A DNA stretch of 64,000 bases from Neelides folsomi (taxonomy: Eukaryota > Arthropoda > Collembola > Neelipleona > Neelidae): positions 61,053 to 125,052 of the forward strand of contig JAQGBZ010000180.1 in the NCBI GenBank assembly GCA_034687125.1, read 5' to 3'. This document shows, in pieces, positions 12,101-20,814 of the stretch. Positions within the stretch are counted from its first letter, which is position 1. Each line of letters opens with the position of its first letter. Both the position numbers and the translations under genes were made by a program. The notes under the pieces were generated by a model that saw nothing but the letters and a program-made list of their open reading frames with translations, was not told where the DNA came from and did not search any database.

Positions 12101-14063
12101 GCTGAGCAAAACTGAAAGGAACTACAGCACGACTGAAAGAGAATGTCTAAGTATTATCTTAGCAATCGAAAAATATAGACCTTATGTTTATGGGTCTCAT
12201 TTCAAAATAATAACTGATCATTGCAGTTTGTGCTATCTCTTAAAGTTGAAAAATCCTGATGGAAGATTAGCACGTTGGGCTATGAGAGTAATGCCTTACG
12301 ATTTTGAAATTATTTATTCAAAAGGCTCAAAGCATCTTGAAGTTGATACTTTGAGCAGAAATCCTTTGAAATCAATTGAATCCGACGAAGAAAAAGAAGG
12401 ATTTGAAGAATATTTGCTAAAAGTGGCAACGAAGAATCAGAATGCCAAAGCTTTAAAAGCTAAAGAGAAAACCAATGTGTTAAGAGACGACATTTCATCA
12501 GATGACTGGGAAAAGAATTCCAAAGAATTTTCGGACTGGCAAAAGAAGGATGCCAGATGGAATAAGTACATTGATGCATTTAATAAACAAATGTCAGGGG
12601 CTAAAATTGAAACTCTACCTAAAGACTTAAATGAATTTATTTTATTAAATGGCATTTTATATAAAGCGAGTTATTCAAAGAATGAAAATTTATGGCTTTT
12701 GGTTATTCCAAGTGGTCTGAGAAGAAGAGTGATTGAAGAGACTCATTCTTCTACAACTGGAGGACACTTCTCATTTTTAAAGACCTACGATACAATTAAA
12801 AAGAGATTTTATTGGCCTTTTATGATTAGGCATGTGAGAAGATTTGTCCTTGGATGCGACGTGTGTCAAAGGTTCAATCGAATGATAATGAAAGATCCAG
12901 GCCCACTTACTCCAATCCCACCTCCACTAAAAGTAGGAGAAAGATGGGGAATTGATTTCATTGGACCATTTCGAAAATGTACTTATATTGAGGATAAAAA
13001 GGAAATAACATCACCAAACTGTTATATTTTAACAATGGTATGTCATCTAAGTAGGTATTTGGAAGCTGTACCATTATTTTCATGTAGTTCACAAATTGTG
13101 ATTAAATGCATAAAAAAGCATATTATCATGAGACATGGTGTACCAAATTGTATTTTAAATGATCGAGGCACAATGTTTGTAAGTAAAGAATTCAAAGATT
13201 TTTGTAAGAATTATAATATAAAAGCATCTCGAACCGCCTCGTATTCTCCTCAAACAAATGGAATTTGTGAGAGAATAAATGATACACTGAAACGAGTGTT
13301 GGGAAAATTTGTGAATGAAAAGAGTGAAAATTGGGAATTAAAACTCCCTGGTACAGTATTTTCGATTAATACGTCAATCCATAAAGTAACTCAATTTTCC
13401 CCTTACTTTCTACTATACGGTAAAGAACCAAGCCTACCTATAGACAGAAGGTTTCCAGTTATGAATGAACATAACGAAGACAGTGTTAAAATTACACATC
13501 ATGATGCATTATCAATGGCAAGACAAAATACTCTTAAGTTTCAAGCAAAAACCGTTGAAGGCTTTGAAAAGATGTATAAAGTTGTAAAGTATAAACTCAA
13601 TACCTTGGTAATGCATGCCGTATTCAGAAGGATAAAAGGCAAAACCACAAAGTTTCTTGCGAGATGGGACCGACCATATAAAGTTATTGGTATAATAGGG
13701 CCCAAGACATATGAATTATTGTATTCCGCCAAAGGTAAACATGGAAATTTTATTGCAAATGCAAGACATATGAGAATCTACAATAGTGAATTTAATTCTG
13801 ATGGAAGCGATCAAGAATATTCATATGGTCATTGGAGAGTTCAAGCCGAGGAGCTTGAACCATTCAATAACGTTAAAAGTAAAGATGGAAGAATTAAGAA
13901 TTATGATAAGTATTATAATGTAAAACGTTGTTTATTTAATAATTCACAAACTGTGAATAAGAATGGAAATGACTTGGTAACCATACGTTACAGTGAGACT
14001 GATGAGGAAGGAAAGTTGGAGAAAGATGAATCAAATGTCTATGCAAATTCTCCAAATAATTAA
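9171..14063 (+). CDS. pol: Retrotransposon pol: protease, OTU-like domain, reverse transcriptase, RNase H, integrase
   Basis: Polyprotein that copies and integrates the element. The frame opens at 9171 (-1 relative to gag) and has no ATG at its head, so entry is probably by frameshift; 9462 is only a GTG codon, used here for numbering. Domains: aspartic protease with ALVDTGAT (catalytic Asp 74); OTU-like cysteine protease (about 228-355) with EADGNCMFRS (Asp 240, Cys 243) and NSHYES (His 348); reverse transcriptase with YLDD at 704-707; RNase H with TDAS (Asp 853) and a later TDHCS; integrase with an HHCC zinc module and DD35E residues Asp 1165, Asp 1234 and Glu 1270. The catalytic set is complete. 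The frame ends at TAA 14061-14063 but stays open beyond (see the tail entry). An OTU domain between protease and RT is not part of the standard Ty3 pol. Confidence 0.93.
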   Translation: MGGKLTRHDSKKSVSPTLKSKQDLAGQKQPAVSKHNVNTFAVRVKDLKVLSKEKNVNKDIYRESLKSLRLTNEYHSFRKSDELKSLYNSKVQKNKTKVNVVKEKNSRLFSLSLKSQAITDSVACNVETDESEYTKINNMMYEKKFSHYRKVRTSLKAIVKVGNQKYEALVDTGATVSGISKKTLESMRPNVHKISTCTPFSVVTSVEKDDDETRVNNEIEVVIRVNGHEMLWRFYVINNLSEEIILGLDWLDEYAVQLGCRTRSVRIGLDTKENERKISFNDKKKNSKENESFIKDNQENKVIESFIEKDDKPLNDFMKIKRKLSQVGLKIKKIEADGNCMFRSIADQLEGSSANHRSYRKRIVKNIWENREYYEEFCEERFIPYINRMKTEGEWGDEMCLASCSKLYGIAIAVHAPEYTKVIYPEKGLKESAKREIHLAFYNSHYESVREKNTNDFDPNDSRIYIKSLKFESVIRRNDAKVKSLCIYERNSVRINKSIVVDPMALTRVKLKFNQENADVLIEASELENGVRIGNSVAKVKEYLASTYILNGNNYPIKLNSGMIIGTYEILNEQSFILDEPNNSVKFKTLNVEKDVQSKLNISPRLNESEREKLSKLLNEFKDVFAMSNKEITRTHLMKQRIDTGDAEPVYVPPRRVSYPERQIIKQKCEEMERDGIIRKSNSPWSAPILLVKKKDGERRFCNDFRWTNKVIVKDKYPLPRIDDALDRLAGSRYFSGMDQISGFWQMEIEEEDKKKTSFVTPDGQYEYNVTPFGLVSSPNAYCRLIDLALGHLKWSTILCYLDDINVFSETFEEHLIRLRKVFEALRVASLKLKLDKCSFGYDSLIFLGHKVSEKGIEVNPAKVEAIRKFPKPLNFKDVKSFLGLCSYYRKFIKNFSCKVKALNEISKNKESFKWGSEENECFEKMKIILSEAPVLAFPIDNGEYTIRTDASGYGIGYTLNQMQNGQLKVIAYGWRTLSKTERNYSTTERECLSIILAIEKYRPYVYGSHFKIITDHCSLCYLLKLKNPDGRLARWAMRVMPYDFEIIYSKGSKHLEVDTLSRNPLKSIESDEEKEGFEEYLLKVATKNQNAKALKAKEKTNVLRDDISSDDWEKNSKEFSDWQKKDARWNKYIDAFNKQMSGAKIETLPKDLNEFILLNGILYKASYSKNENLWLLVIPSGLRRRVIEETHSSTTGGHFSFLKTYDTIKKRFYWPFMIRHVRRFVLGCDVCQRFNRMIMKDPGPLTPIPPPLKVGERWGIDFIGPFRKCTYIEDKKEITSPNCYILTMVCHLSRYLEAVPLFSCSSQIVIKCIKKHIIMRHGVPNCILNDRGTMFVSKEFKDFCKNYNIKASRTASYSPQTNGICERINDTLKRVLGKFVNEKSENWELKLPGTVFSINTSIHKVTQFSPYFLLYGKEPSLPIDRRFPVMNEHNEDSVKITHHDALSMARQNTLKFQAKTVEGFEKMYKVVKYKLNTLVMHAVFRRIKGKTTKFLARWDRPYKVIGIIGPKTYELLYSAKGKHGNFIANARHMRIYNSEFNSDGSDQEYSYGHWRVQAEELEPFNNVKSKDGRIKNYDKYYNVKRCLFNNSQTVNKNGNDLVTIRYSETDEEGKLEKDESNVYANSPNN
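10140..10525 (+). other. OTU-like cysteine protease domain inside pol
   Basis: Sub-region of pol encoding about 128 residues with the OTU (ovarian tumour) deubiquitinase layout. There is an N-terminal DGNC motif holding the nucleophile, a helical region around HRSYRKRIVKNI and FCEERFIPYI, the WGDEMCLAS strand/helix seen in OTUD-type proteins, and a C-terminal NSHYES holding the catalytic His. All candidate catalytic residues are present, so it could be active as a deubiquitinase or polyprotein protease. That function is inferred, not shown. Confidence 0.85.
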
Positions 14064-14417
14064 GATAACGACATAAATGAACAAGTCGTATCTGATAAGA
14101 ATGAAGGTGAAGACAAGGAAGGTTCAGAGTCAAGTTCAAACTCACCTCCTCCTTCAGTATCCTTTAAGTCTTCCTCCAGGCCGAAGAAGTCAACCCGCAA
14201 AGTGACAACATCACACTTTGAACGTGATTCACCAGCCAGAAAAGTTGTTAGAGGTAAGTCAAAGTTGACTCAATCACTCATCAGTAAATCAAAAGTTGAT
14301 AAAAGTGCAAATTCCAGAGTGGGAAGGAAATTAACTAATGTTGAATTAAACTTAACAGACAATGACGGATCAAGATCCAGGGCGGGGCGGATTTACAAGA
14401 AGCCCGATCGTTTCTGA
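14064..14417 (+). pseudogene. Pol C-terminal tail cut off by an in-frame TAA
   Basis: The same reading frame as pol remains open for about 117 codons after the TAA at 14061-14063. It encodes a Ser/Lys-rich stretch that ends in GRIYKKPDRF, the kind of basic ending common to Ty3/gypsy polyproteins. This suggests that the TAA interrupts the original C-terminus, or is read through. Its last 56 nt overlap the start of ORF3 in another frame. Confidence 0.7.
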
Positions 14418-15084
14418 TAAGCAGAACCTCACAGAAGAGGATGAGGAAAAAATGTTAGCAAGCGACGACGACATGGAAGTCGAAGATGGAAAGTCAATTG
14501 AGAAAAATTCGAACAAGACGGACAGGGAGAAGAAATCAACCCCTTTCAGGATCCCTATTCTCTCCCATGAGGATAAGATCGACAAGTTGGAAGAAGATTT
14601 CCAAAGGACTCGACAGGAAATGAAATATAAACTTTCAAGTCTCACCGAACAGAAGGCTAAACAAATTCATAAAGTCTATGAAGAGTCAAAGAAGGCGACC
14701 ATGAAGAAGGCCGCCCACGACGCTGGGATTGCACTTGATGAGCAACGAGATTTGGAGATCGCCCACGCTCGTAAGAATTATTTAACTGTTGCTGCCAACA
14801 AGGAGAAGAAAGCACTCGAGCACTTTCAGAAGGAGCGAAACAAGCTCAATGGCATTGCTGATGCAGAACGACCCAGACCAAGTTCGAGACGTGTGGAGAA
14901 GCCTGGCTCAAAACGTCCTGATTTTAAGATTAATCAGAAAGGTCAACCCGACCCTATCAAATGTCATCGTTGTGGCTCAACAGAACACAAGGTAGGAGTC
15001 TGCAAGGCAGTCTCCTTCGGTTATTGCGTTAAATGCAAACGACTTGGACACGTAGCAGCCGAATGCAAAAGCAAGAAGAAGTGA
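14362..15084 (+). CDS. Retrotransposon ORF3: coiled-coil protein with two CCHC zinc knuckles (240 aa)
   Basis: Starts at ATG 14362, with an in-frame TAA just upstream (14353-14355), and ends before TGA/GCAGC repeats at 15085. An acidic N-terminus is followed by a long charged helix (about residues 65-165, coiled-coil-like, with DKLEEDFQRTRQEMKYKL and repeated Lys/Glu/Ala). Next come a basic Pro/Arg/Ser linker and two CX2CX4HX4C knuckles (CHRCGSTEHKVGVC and CVKCKRLGHVAAEC). It sits where an envelope gene would be in errantiviruses but has no signal peptide or membrane segment. A nucleic-acid-binding or nucleocapsid-like accessory role is the natural inference. An AATAAA at 15124-15129 and an A23 tract at 15156-15178 follow it. 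The frame is intact. Confidence 0.8.
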   Translation: MTDQDPGRGGFTRSPIVSDKQNLTEEDEEKMLASDDDMEVEDGKSIEKNSNKTDREKKSTPFRIPILSHEDKIDKLEEDFQRTRQEMKYKLSSLTEQKAKQIHKVYEESKKATMKKAAHDAGIALDEQRDLEIAHARKNYLTVAANKEKKALEHFQKERNKLNGIADAERPRPSSRRVEKPGSKRPDFKINQKGQPDPIKCHRCGSTEHKVGVCKAVSFGYCVKCKRLGHVAAECKSKKK

Positions 15085-15155
15085 GCAGCAGCAGCAGTGA
15101 AGATGGATTCAAGATTAGTTAGGAATAAAAATATTGTCACTTCCTAAAATTTTTT

Positions 15156-15178
15156 AAAAAAAAAAAAAAAAAAAAAAA
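15156..15178 (+). repeat. Genomic A23 tract preceded by AATAAA
   Basis: Twenty-three consecutive A residues begin 26 bases after an AATAAA hexamer (15124-15129), the spacing of a normal mRNA cleavage site. The tract lies inside the element, upstream of the polypurine tract. Confidence 0.9.
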
Positions 15179-15275
15179 TATAAAAATTTAATGTTTGATT
15201 TAAATTAAAATTTTCCCCAGTGTGTTAATTTTACTCTGAGAGTGTATTTTGTGTTTTGTCAGGCGACAAAAGTGT

Positions 15276-15286
15276 AAGGGGGCAGC
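15276..15286 (+). promoter_or_regulatory. Polypurine tract
   Basis: AAGGGGGCAGC directly abuts the 3' LTR, the position used to prime plus-strand DNA synthesis. The C residues make it slightly imperfect. Confidence 0.7.
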
Positions 15287-15574
15287 TGACGGCACATACT
15301 TTAAGGTAAAGTATGTTAATTATAAATTAGGTAAATCAATCGGTCAACGGACCGATTGATGTGGAAGAAGGATGTTCTTTGTTTCAGCCCCATTATTCCT
15401 CTGAGCGTCGAACATACCAGTTCGACCATAAGTTACTCTCAAAGTGAGAAACTCCTTTAAGTTGTGAATAAACCCTCGTTATTGTTTATTACTTTAAATC
15501 CCTTTTCTTATTATTGACACCAAGTTCATCAGGTTATTTATAAGTGCATAACAATCATTAAATCTACTTCCACA
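15287..15574 (+). repeat. 3' long terminal repeat (288 bp)
   Basis: Appears identical to the 5' LTR at 7144-7431 throughout, including both hairpins and the AATAAA. Followed by the ATAT target duplication. Confidence 0.95.
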
Positions 15575-15578
15575 ATAT
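15575..15578. repeat. Target-site duplication, right copy (ATAT)
   Basis: Matches 7140-7143 on the far side of the element. Confidence 0.7.
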
Positions 15579-16024
15579 CATATAAATATTCATACTTACC
15601 TACATAACAAATATTACACAACCATCGATATTTAAAATTATATTGGTGAGTGGTGAGTATCTAACAAGGAGTATCATTTTTGATTTTGATTTAGATAAAG
15701 ATATCACCAATTATCAATAAGACAATAAGAATGCCCATTGTAATTAATAGGGCAGAGTTCTTCATATTCGTATGTAATGCTTTTTTTGTATAGAAAAATC
15801 ATTAATTAAATTTCAAAATGAGTACGATAATAAAATATTATATGACAAAATTTATTAAACATTCTTGATTAAACATAAATGACGAAACTTGAAAAAAAAA
15901 GTTAAATTTGAAATTAGTAAGTTGGTAGTTGTGTTGGCAGTCTCTTGGTAGTTGTGTACTTTACTAAATCTTTCGCCTTTTGGGAAAAAGTCAAATCTTT
16001 TTCTCAACTTGAGAGTATGTATTC

Positions 16025-16163
16025 TCCAGTTTAGAAATACTTTTGACTTTTTTTCAAAAGGCGCATGATATAGTAAGATGTATTGTAATGGTGTTGAATA
16101 GATATTGTTCATACTATATCCTGCGCCTTATGGCAAAAAAGTCAAAAGCATTTCCAAACTGGA
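16025..16163. repeat. Fold-back inverted repeat
   Basis: Arms of about 51 bp (16025-16075 and 16112-16163) are near-perfect reverse complements around a 36-nt spacer. They share the core from TCCAGTTT through TTTTGACTTTTTT to GGCGCA and GATATAGTA. A third, partial copy of the same core lies at about 15972-16030. It looks like a remnant of a fold-back or MITE-type element. The rest of 15579-16684 is AT-rich with nothing else identified except the hairpin at 16591-16644. Confidence 0.75.
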
Positions 16164-16590
16164 CATTATGTATGTAAATATGTATGGATATATATAAAGA
16201 TCACAGAAAGTAGGTAATATAGTAAACGTTGTATGTAATGATTAATGATAAATTGGGTAAAATAGTTATTAAGCTAATAATTAAATATTAGTTTAATAAT
16301 AATGAAGTTTCCATTCCTTTATTCCATATTCAATTTATTATAAAGCTGTTATTATTAAAGGAAATGGTATAAACGGAAAAAGTAAACACAGTTGAATAAT
16401 CGCATCTACTGCAAATGTTATTGCATTTTGGATATTTAATAATTGAACCAGAATAATAAATCCAGATTTTTCAAATAAAGAAGGATTATTTAAAACTTGA
16501 TAGAGGGTGCACATTTCTTTAGTCCACTGCAAATAAATGTTAGTTCTTAGTACTTATTACTAAAATTTAAATTACTAAAATATCTGTTTT

Positions 16591-16644
16591 ACAAGGGCAT
16601 TCGGTTAATAAAACTTTGAGTTTTATCAACCCGAATGCCTTTGT
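16591..16644. repeat. Compact 54-nt hairpin
   Basis: Left arm 16591-16615 and right arm 16619-16644 pair almost completely (two mismatches and one bulge) with a 3-nt loop. It lies about 40 bp past the stop of the minus-strand secreted gene, so it is probably in its 3' UTR. Confidence 0.75.
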
Positions 16645-16684
16645 AATTTAAAAATAGTAAATAACTATAAATACTATTTTTATA

Positions 16685-17324
16685 CTATTTGTAACAATTC
16701 TCCTGTATAAATTTCTGGTCGATATGCAAATTCGACATTTTAACAGAAGGGAAAAATATTGTTATTTTACTCACTTTTGGAGTTGCGGCCGGGAAATTGT
16801 AGTTGCATTTACATTGTTTTGTCTTGAAGTCACATATCCCATTAAATGCACCATGATTACAAGTGCAGTCGCCAGTACAAACTTCATCGTATAATTCATT
16901 AAATTCAACCGCTCCGCATTGGCATGCTTCCCCAACGCAATATTGAGAATTGTATGCAAGTGGAACCGAAACGTTTTTCTTTGGTGTATTTGGGCTATAA
17001 TTGCATATACAATTGGCTTGTGAATTACAGGAACCGTCCTTAGCAGCGTGGTTACTAACGCAATCCTCATCGCAAGGCAAAAGTACAAGTTGGCCATAAT
17101 TACTAGTCTGGGCCATTAATATTTTAACATCGCAATTGAACGGTAGTCCTAAGCCAAATCCTTGTGAATTTGCTTAAATGATTTGTCAAATGAATTATTT
17201 AATATTTTTTAAAAAATAATTTTGTTTTATAAAAACAATAATTATGAAATCAAATTGTAGATAAATATAAAATTTACTCACCTCCTCCGAAAACCAAAAG
17301 AAGAAGAAAAATTATTTTATTCAT
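16685..17324 (-). CDS. Secreted EGF-like cysteine-rich protein, 3 exons, 156 aa
   Basis: Exons 17282..17324 (start 17322-17324), 16775..17172 and 16685..16714 (stop 16685-16687) join in frame to 471 nt. An in-frame ATG seven codons upstream (17343-17345) is an alternative start. Residues 1-14 (MNKIIFLLLLVFGG) are a signal peptide. The mature protein has about 18 cysteines in EGF-like spacing, for example CVSNHAAKDGSCNSQANCIC, and later GDCTCNHGAFNGIC followed by KQCKCN. This recalls repeated CxCx(n)GxC modules of extracellular matrix or hemolymph proteins. There is no transmembrane segment, so it is probably secreted. Family not identified more precisely. Confidence 0.78.
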
Positions 17325-17345
17325 TGTAAATAAGTTGGACTCCAT

Positions 17346-18340
17346 TACCTTTGCGCTATGTAATATGTAACTTAAGTACAGATTGATTTTGATTTTGATT
17401 CGAGCCCACATTTTCTTATATAGGAATATGGTGATGCAATTAAGATTCTGAAATTAAAATTTTATGATTTTATAGTTGTTTATTAACTTATGGTTTATTA
17501 TAATAGTTTTGGTCAAATAATTATTCATATCTTTAACTTTGTTAAAACGTTTATTCACATTTGCATAAAAAAGTTTTGAAATACCTAGGTTTAAATTAAA
17601 TAAGTGAAATTAAAAGATTTGTAATATGCGTGGCTCTTGTTCGATAATAAGTACACAAAGATATTTATTCATCGCAAAAGTAAATAAAAATTACGAAATA
17701 TTACGTTAAAAATAATAAAAGTTGTATATTTTAAATTTGTTTATATATGCAATAAAATGCAGTGTAGTATATAATGACTTATTTTGTTTTAAAACGCCAT
17801 TTCAAGATTCTAGATAATGTAAAAGGGAAATGAATATTGTGTATTATGAAATTATGATAGATGTCTTGTCGCTTGCCGCTTCCGCTGATAAAGGTTATTA
17901 ACTTAGATTAAAATTACTGCGATACTTTTACGATTTACAGTTAAAGGGTTACCAATACATCGTCAATAACAGTTTGTTTATTGACAGATTAAATGTTTAT
18001 CTATTAGCACGTTTTTTTGTTTTTTTTCACGCTACTCACAAAATATTAAATCACATTCTCCAATTATGTTACATGAATGTAATGCAAACCTAGAAATTGA
18101 ATTCTTTCAATTTAAAAGATTTTTTTAAGATTATTTTAATATTCAAAGAAAATAAAATCATTATTTTATTTAACACAATTAGTTTATTTATAATTAGATA
18201 ATTTTTATCCAATTGTACTCTTTAAAACACTTTTAATAATATTTATCATTATATTTTATTAATTCGTCTTTATAATGAAATAACGATTCTAATAAACTAA
18301 TGACATACAAAGTAGATTGACATTAAAAATTGTTGTATCT
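17346..18340. other. Intergenic, no gene seen
   Basis: AT-rich spacer between the EGF-like gene (its promoter side) and the 3' end of the receptor gene. No exon, RNA or repeat recognised. Confidence 0.5.
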
Positions 18341-19665
18341 TTAATTTCCACTGATTCGCAATTGAAATATAAACATAAATGAAGTCATTGCGAGACCTAA
18401 TAGCTAAAATCATAGAATTTCATATACTTAAAATTAAATATTTAAGTCCGATTAAATATATTTTTCTTTAAAATAATACCCCTTTATTTTTTACCTTGAT
18501 TATAATTGTTCGGTTAATATTAACCATTTTATTTCCGGGAAGTTTCCAATTTATAGTCAACAAATCGTCGATTATTGTATCACAAATTTCCGATTTGAAC
18601 TTGTAACCACATTGAATCTCTAAAATAGAAATAGTCGTTTCTATTTTTCTTTTAACATTGCAATTCTAAAATTTGAATATATGAAACATCAGTACATATT
18701 TAAATTAATTCTTAAGAAATAATTACCTGCTTTTCAATTAAGTGCCCCATATTTATTATTGAATAGAAAAAGAATACTTTACAACTATATTTAAGAAGCA
18801 AAAAAAGTTCAAATTGGTTAAACAAAGTACGTAATAATTCCATTGTAGAATATGATAAATCCACAGTTAAGCAAAGTATACGAAATGGTGCAGAATAGCC
18901 AAAAAATTCAGATGCAGTTAAAAGTTTTTTATAAACAATTAAAAATTTAAAAACGTTTAAATTGTTTTTTGATTTATTGTCAAATAAATCTACCAACAGA
19001 ATTTTACGTTGTTCTTCAATTATAATTTGAATCAATTCAAGTTTCAGAGAAGTGGAAAAAATCAGCAATTGATAAATTACAAGATTTTCAAAATGATAAA
19101 ACGCCACTGATTGCAAATAAAAATAAATTTCAACAGTTGCAAATATCAGAAATACAATGTTTTTGTTTGCAAATTTTGAAATCATTAAGTTGAGGTCTTC
19201 AAATATATTGTACATATCTTTTAATGAATATAATACATGCATGATATATATTGTTGAAAATATGGTCAATAACATTGTATTAACTTTCATTTTTTGATAA
19301 ATTTTGAAGTTATATTTAAACTTGAAATTATTCAACGTATTTATATTTTTTAAAATTTGAACTGATTTATTGCAAAAATAAATTCCAGTCGTTTGGAGAA
19401 AAATATCATTAATAAAAAAACAATATATGAGAATGGCTTCGCTGATCATATCTGATAATTTTGGAGTTCTTAGATTCACCGTGTATAAGTAGTCCAAATT
19501 AAAATATTGAACCATCATTAGAATAACGACGGCGTAAATCAGGCTTGGACTTTTTGAGTTGAATTCCAAATTTTTTACTTTTAGAAAAGGATTGTTGACT
19601 GGCATTGAACCACAAAACCAATTTAAGACAACAACCATTGAAATGAATTTTTCATTAAAGATCAT
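18341..19665 (-). CDS. Gustatory receptor-like 7-transmembrane protein, 3 exons, 390 aa
   Basis: Ligand-gated ion channel type chemoreceptor of the arthropod gustatory receptor superfamily, expected in the sensory neuron membrane. Exons: 18727..19665, 18495..18665, 18341..18403, joined in phase 0 at both junctions. The protein is very hydrophobic, with about seven membrane segments (for example around LIYAVVILMMVQYF, AILIYCFFINDIFLQ, TMLLTIFSTIYIMHVLY, IVFLIFATVEIYFYLQ). It ends in the short terminal exon encoding the last membrane segment (LLGLAMTSFMFIFQLR), matching the typical Gr exon structure and the family's C-terminal TY..QF-like region in degenerate form. Total length (about 390) is standard. 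The start is the first ATG after an upstream in-frame stop. The ligand cannot be inferred. Confidence 0.82.
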
Positions 19666-20814
19666 TTTTATTATTTTTAAGTTTAAAATACAGAATTGAA
19701 TTAATTACAAAATTATATTAACATGTATTTTAATATTTATCACTTTACATGACACAGTAAATGATAAAAAATTCTGGAAGTACAAATATGCATAAGTTGA
19801 AAATAGTAAATATTTGGTTAGGCTAGGTTCAACTTGAAAATAAATTAATTAAATGTGTATTGTAAACCGCTTTAATAAGGAACATAAATTTTATAAGCTA
19901 TCATGGGTGCTATATGTATTATATTAATGGAATTGGATTTGGTTGACAAACTTCTTGGCAAAGTTAAATATTCCTAATACAATATGACAATATAATATTA
20001 TATAGCATACTACATATTTCTTAGTAATTAGGTTAATTAATTCTGAATCCATTAAATGATTTTAAAATCATTAATTCATGTATTATTATCATTATTATTA
20101 AGTGTATGTATGTTTTATTTTATTAGTGAGATCTTGTTTTTATTAGTGAGTTTTAAATAATAATTCATTATTTTTTTTATTAAAATTGAATTTTCGACAT
20201 TTGGAATTTTTAAAAATATAATCTGTACCTAATAAACCTATCAGTACTATATAGTAAAAAAGTAAAATACCATATATCCATTTTCCTTTTTGTCATTACT
20301 TTCGGCATAATTATTACAATAATTTTACAAAACGTAAAAATCTTTCTAGAAGCATAAGCAAGGGAAAAATTTAAATGTTTTTCTATACCCCATTGAGGGA
20401 ATGAAGTTTAGATTTTGCTCGCTAAGAAAACATTTTATGAAAATTCGATATATAATTTTAAATTTTATTATATATTCTTTAATTCTTATTTGTCAATCAT
20501 ATTATCACTTTTTACTTTACTTATTTTAACATTTTATTTATCAATAAAAATTAAGATAGCGTCGTTTGTAATTTGTAAACTCAAATACACATGTGTTAAA
20601 CATGAAATGTAACAATCACTAAATCCAAAGGTATGGTAAATAACTATTTATTTTCAATGAATATTTAATATAAGATTTTTGAGACTTAACAAGTTAAGCG
20701 TAAGAGGATTGAAGATGGTCTCATTTATCTTTAATGAATAAATGATTTAAATTTCTTTTCTAAATTCTGAAAATAAAAAACATCAAATTAGAATATAAAA
20801 AAAGCGAAGTGAAT
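19666..20814. other. Intergenic, no gene seen
   Basis: AT-rich. Contains promoters for the flanking receptor (minus) and zinc-finger (plus) genes. A 65-codon open frame at 20415-20612 is hydrophobic and AT-driven and is not called. Confidence 0.5.

Larger units (their letters stand above)
7144..15574 (+). mobile_element. Full-length Ty3/gypsy-type LTR retrotransposon with OTU domain and extra zinc-knuckle ORF
   Basis: About 8.4 kb, bounded by direct LTRs that begin TG and end CA, with 4-bp target duplications ATAT at 7140-7143 and 15575-15578. Order: LTR, 669-nt leader, gag with one zinc knuckle, pol (aspartic protease, OTU-like domain, reverse transcriptase, RNase H, zinc-binding and DD35E integrase), third ORF with two zinc knuckles, genomic poly(A), polypurine tract, LTR. 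Integrase downstream of RNase H is the Ty3/gypsy order. I see no envelope-like ORF with membrane segments. The LTRs look identical base for base, implying a recent insertion, yet gag and pol each carry an in-frame stop. Codon and base use is AT-rich like the host. Confidence 0.95.

Noticed and set aside
20415-20612. 65-codon hydrophobic open frame upstream of the zinc-finger gene
   Set aside because: Composition is simple AT-rich Ile/Leu/Phe/Tyr and it does not join in frame to the finger exon.
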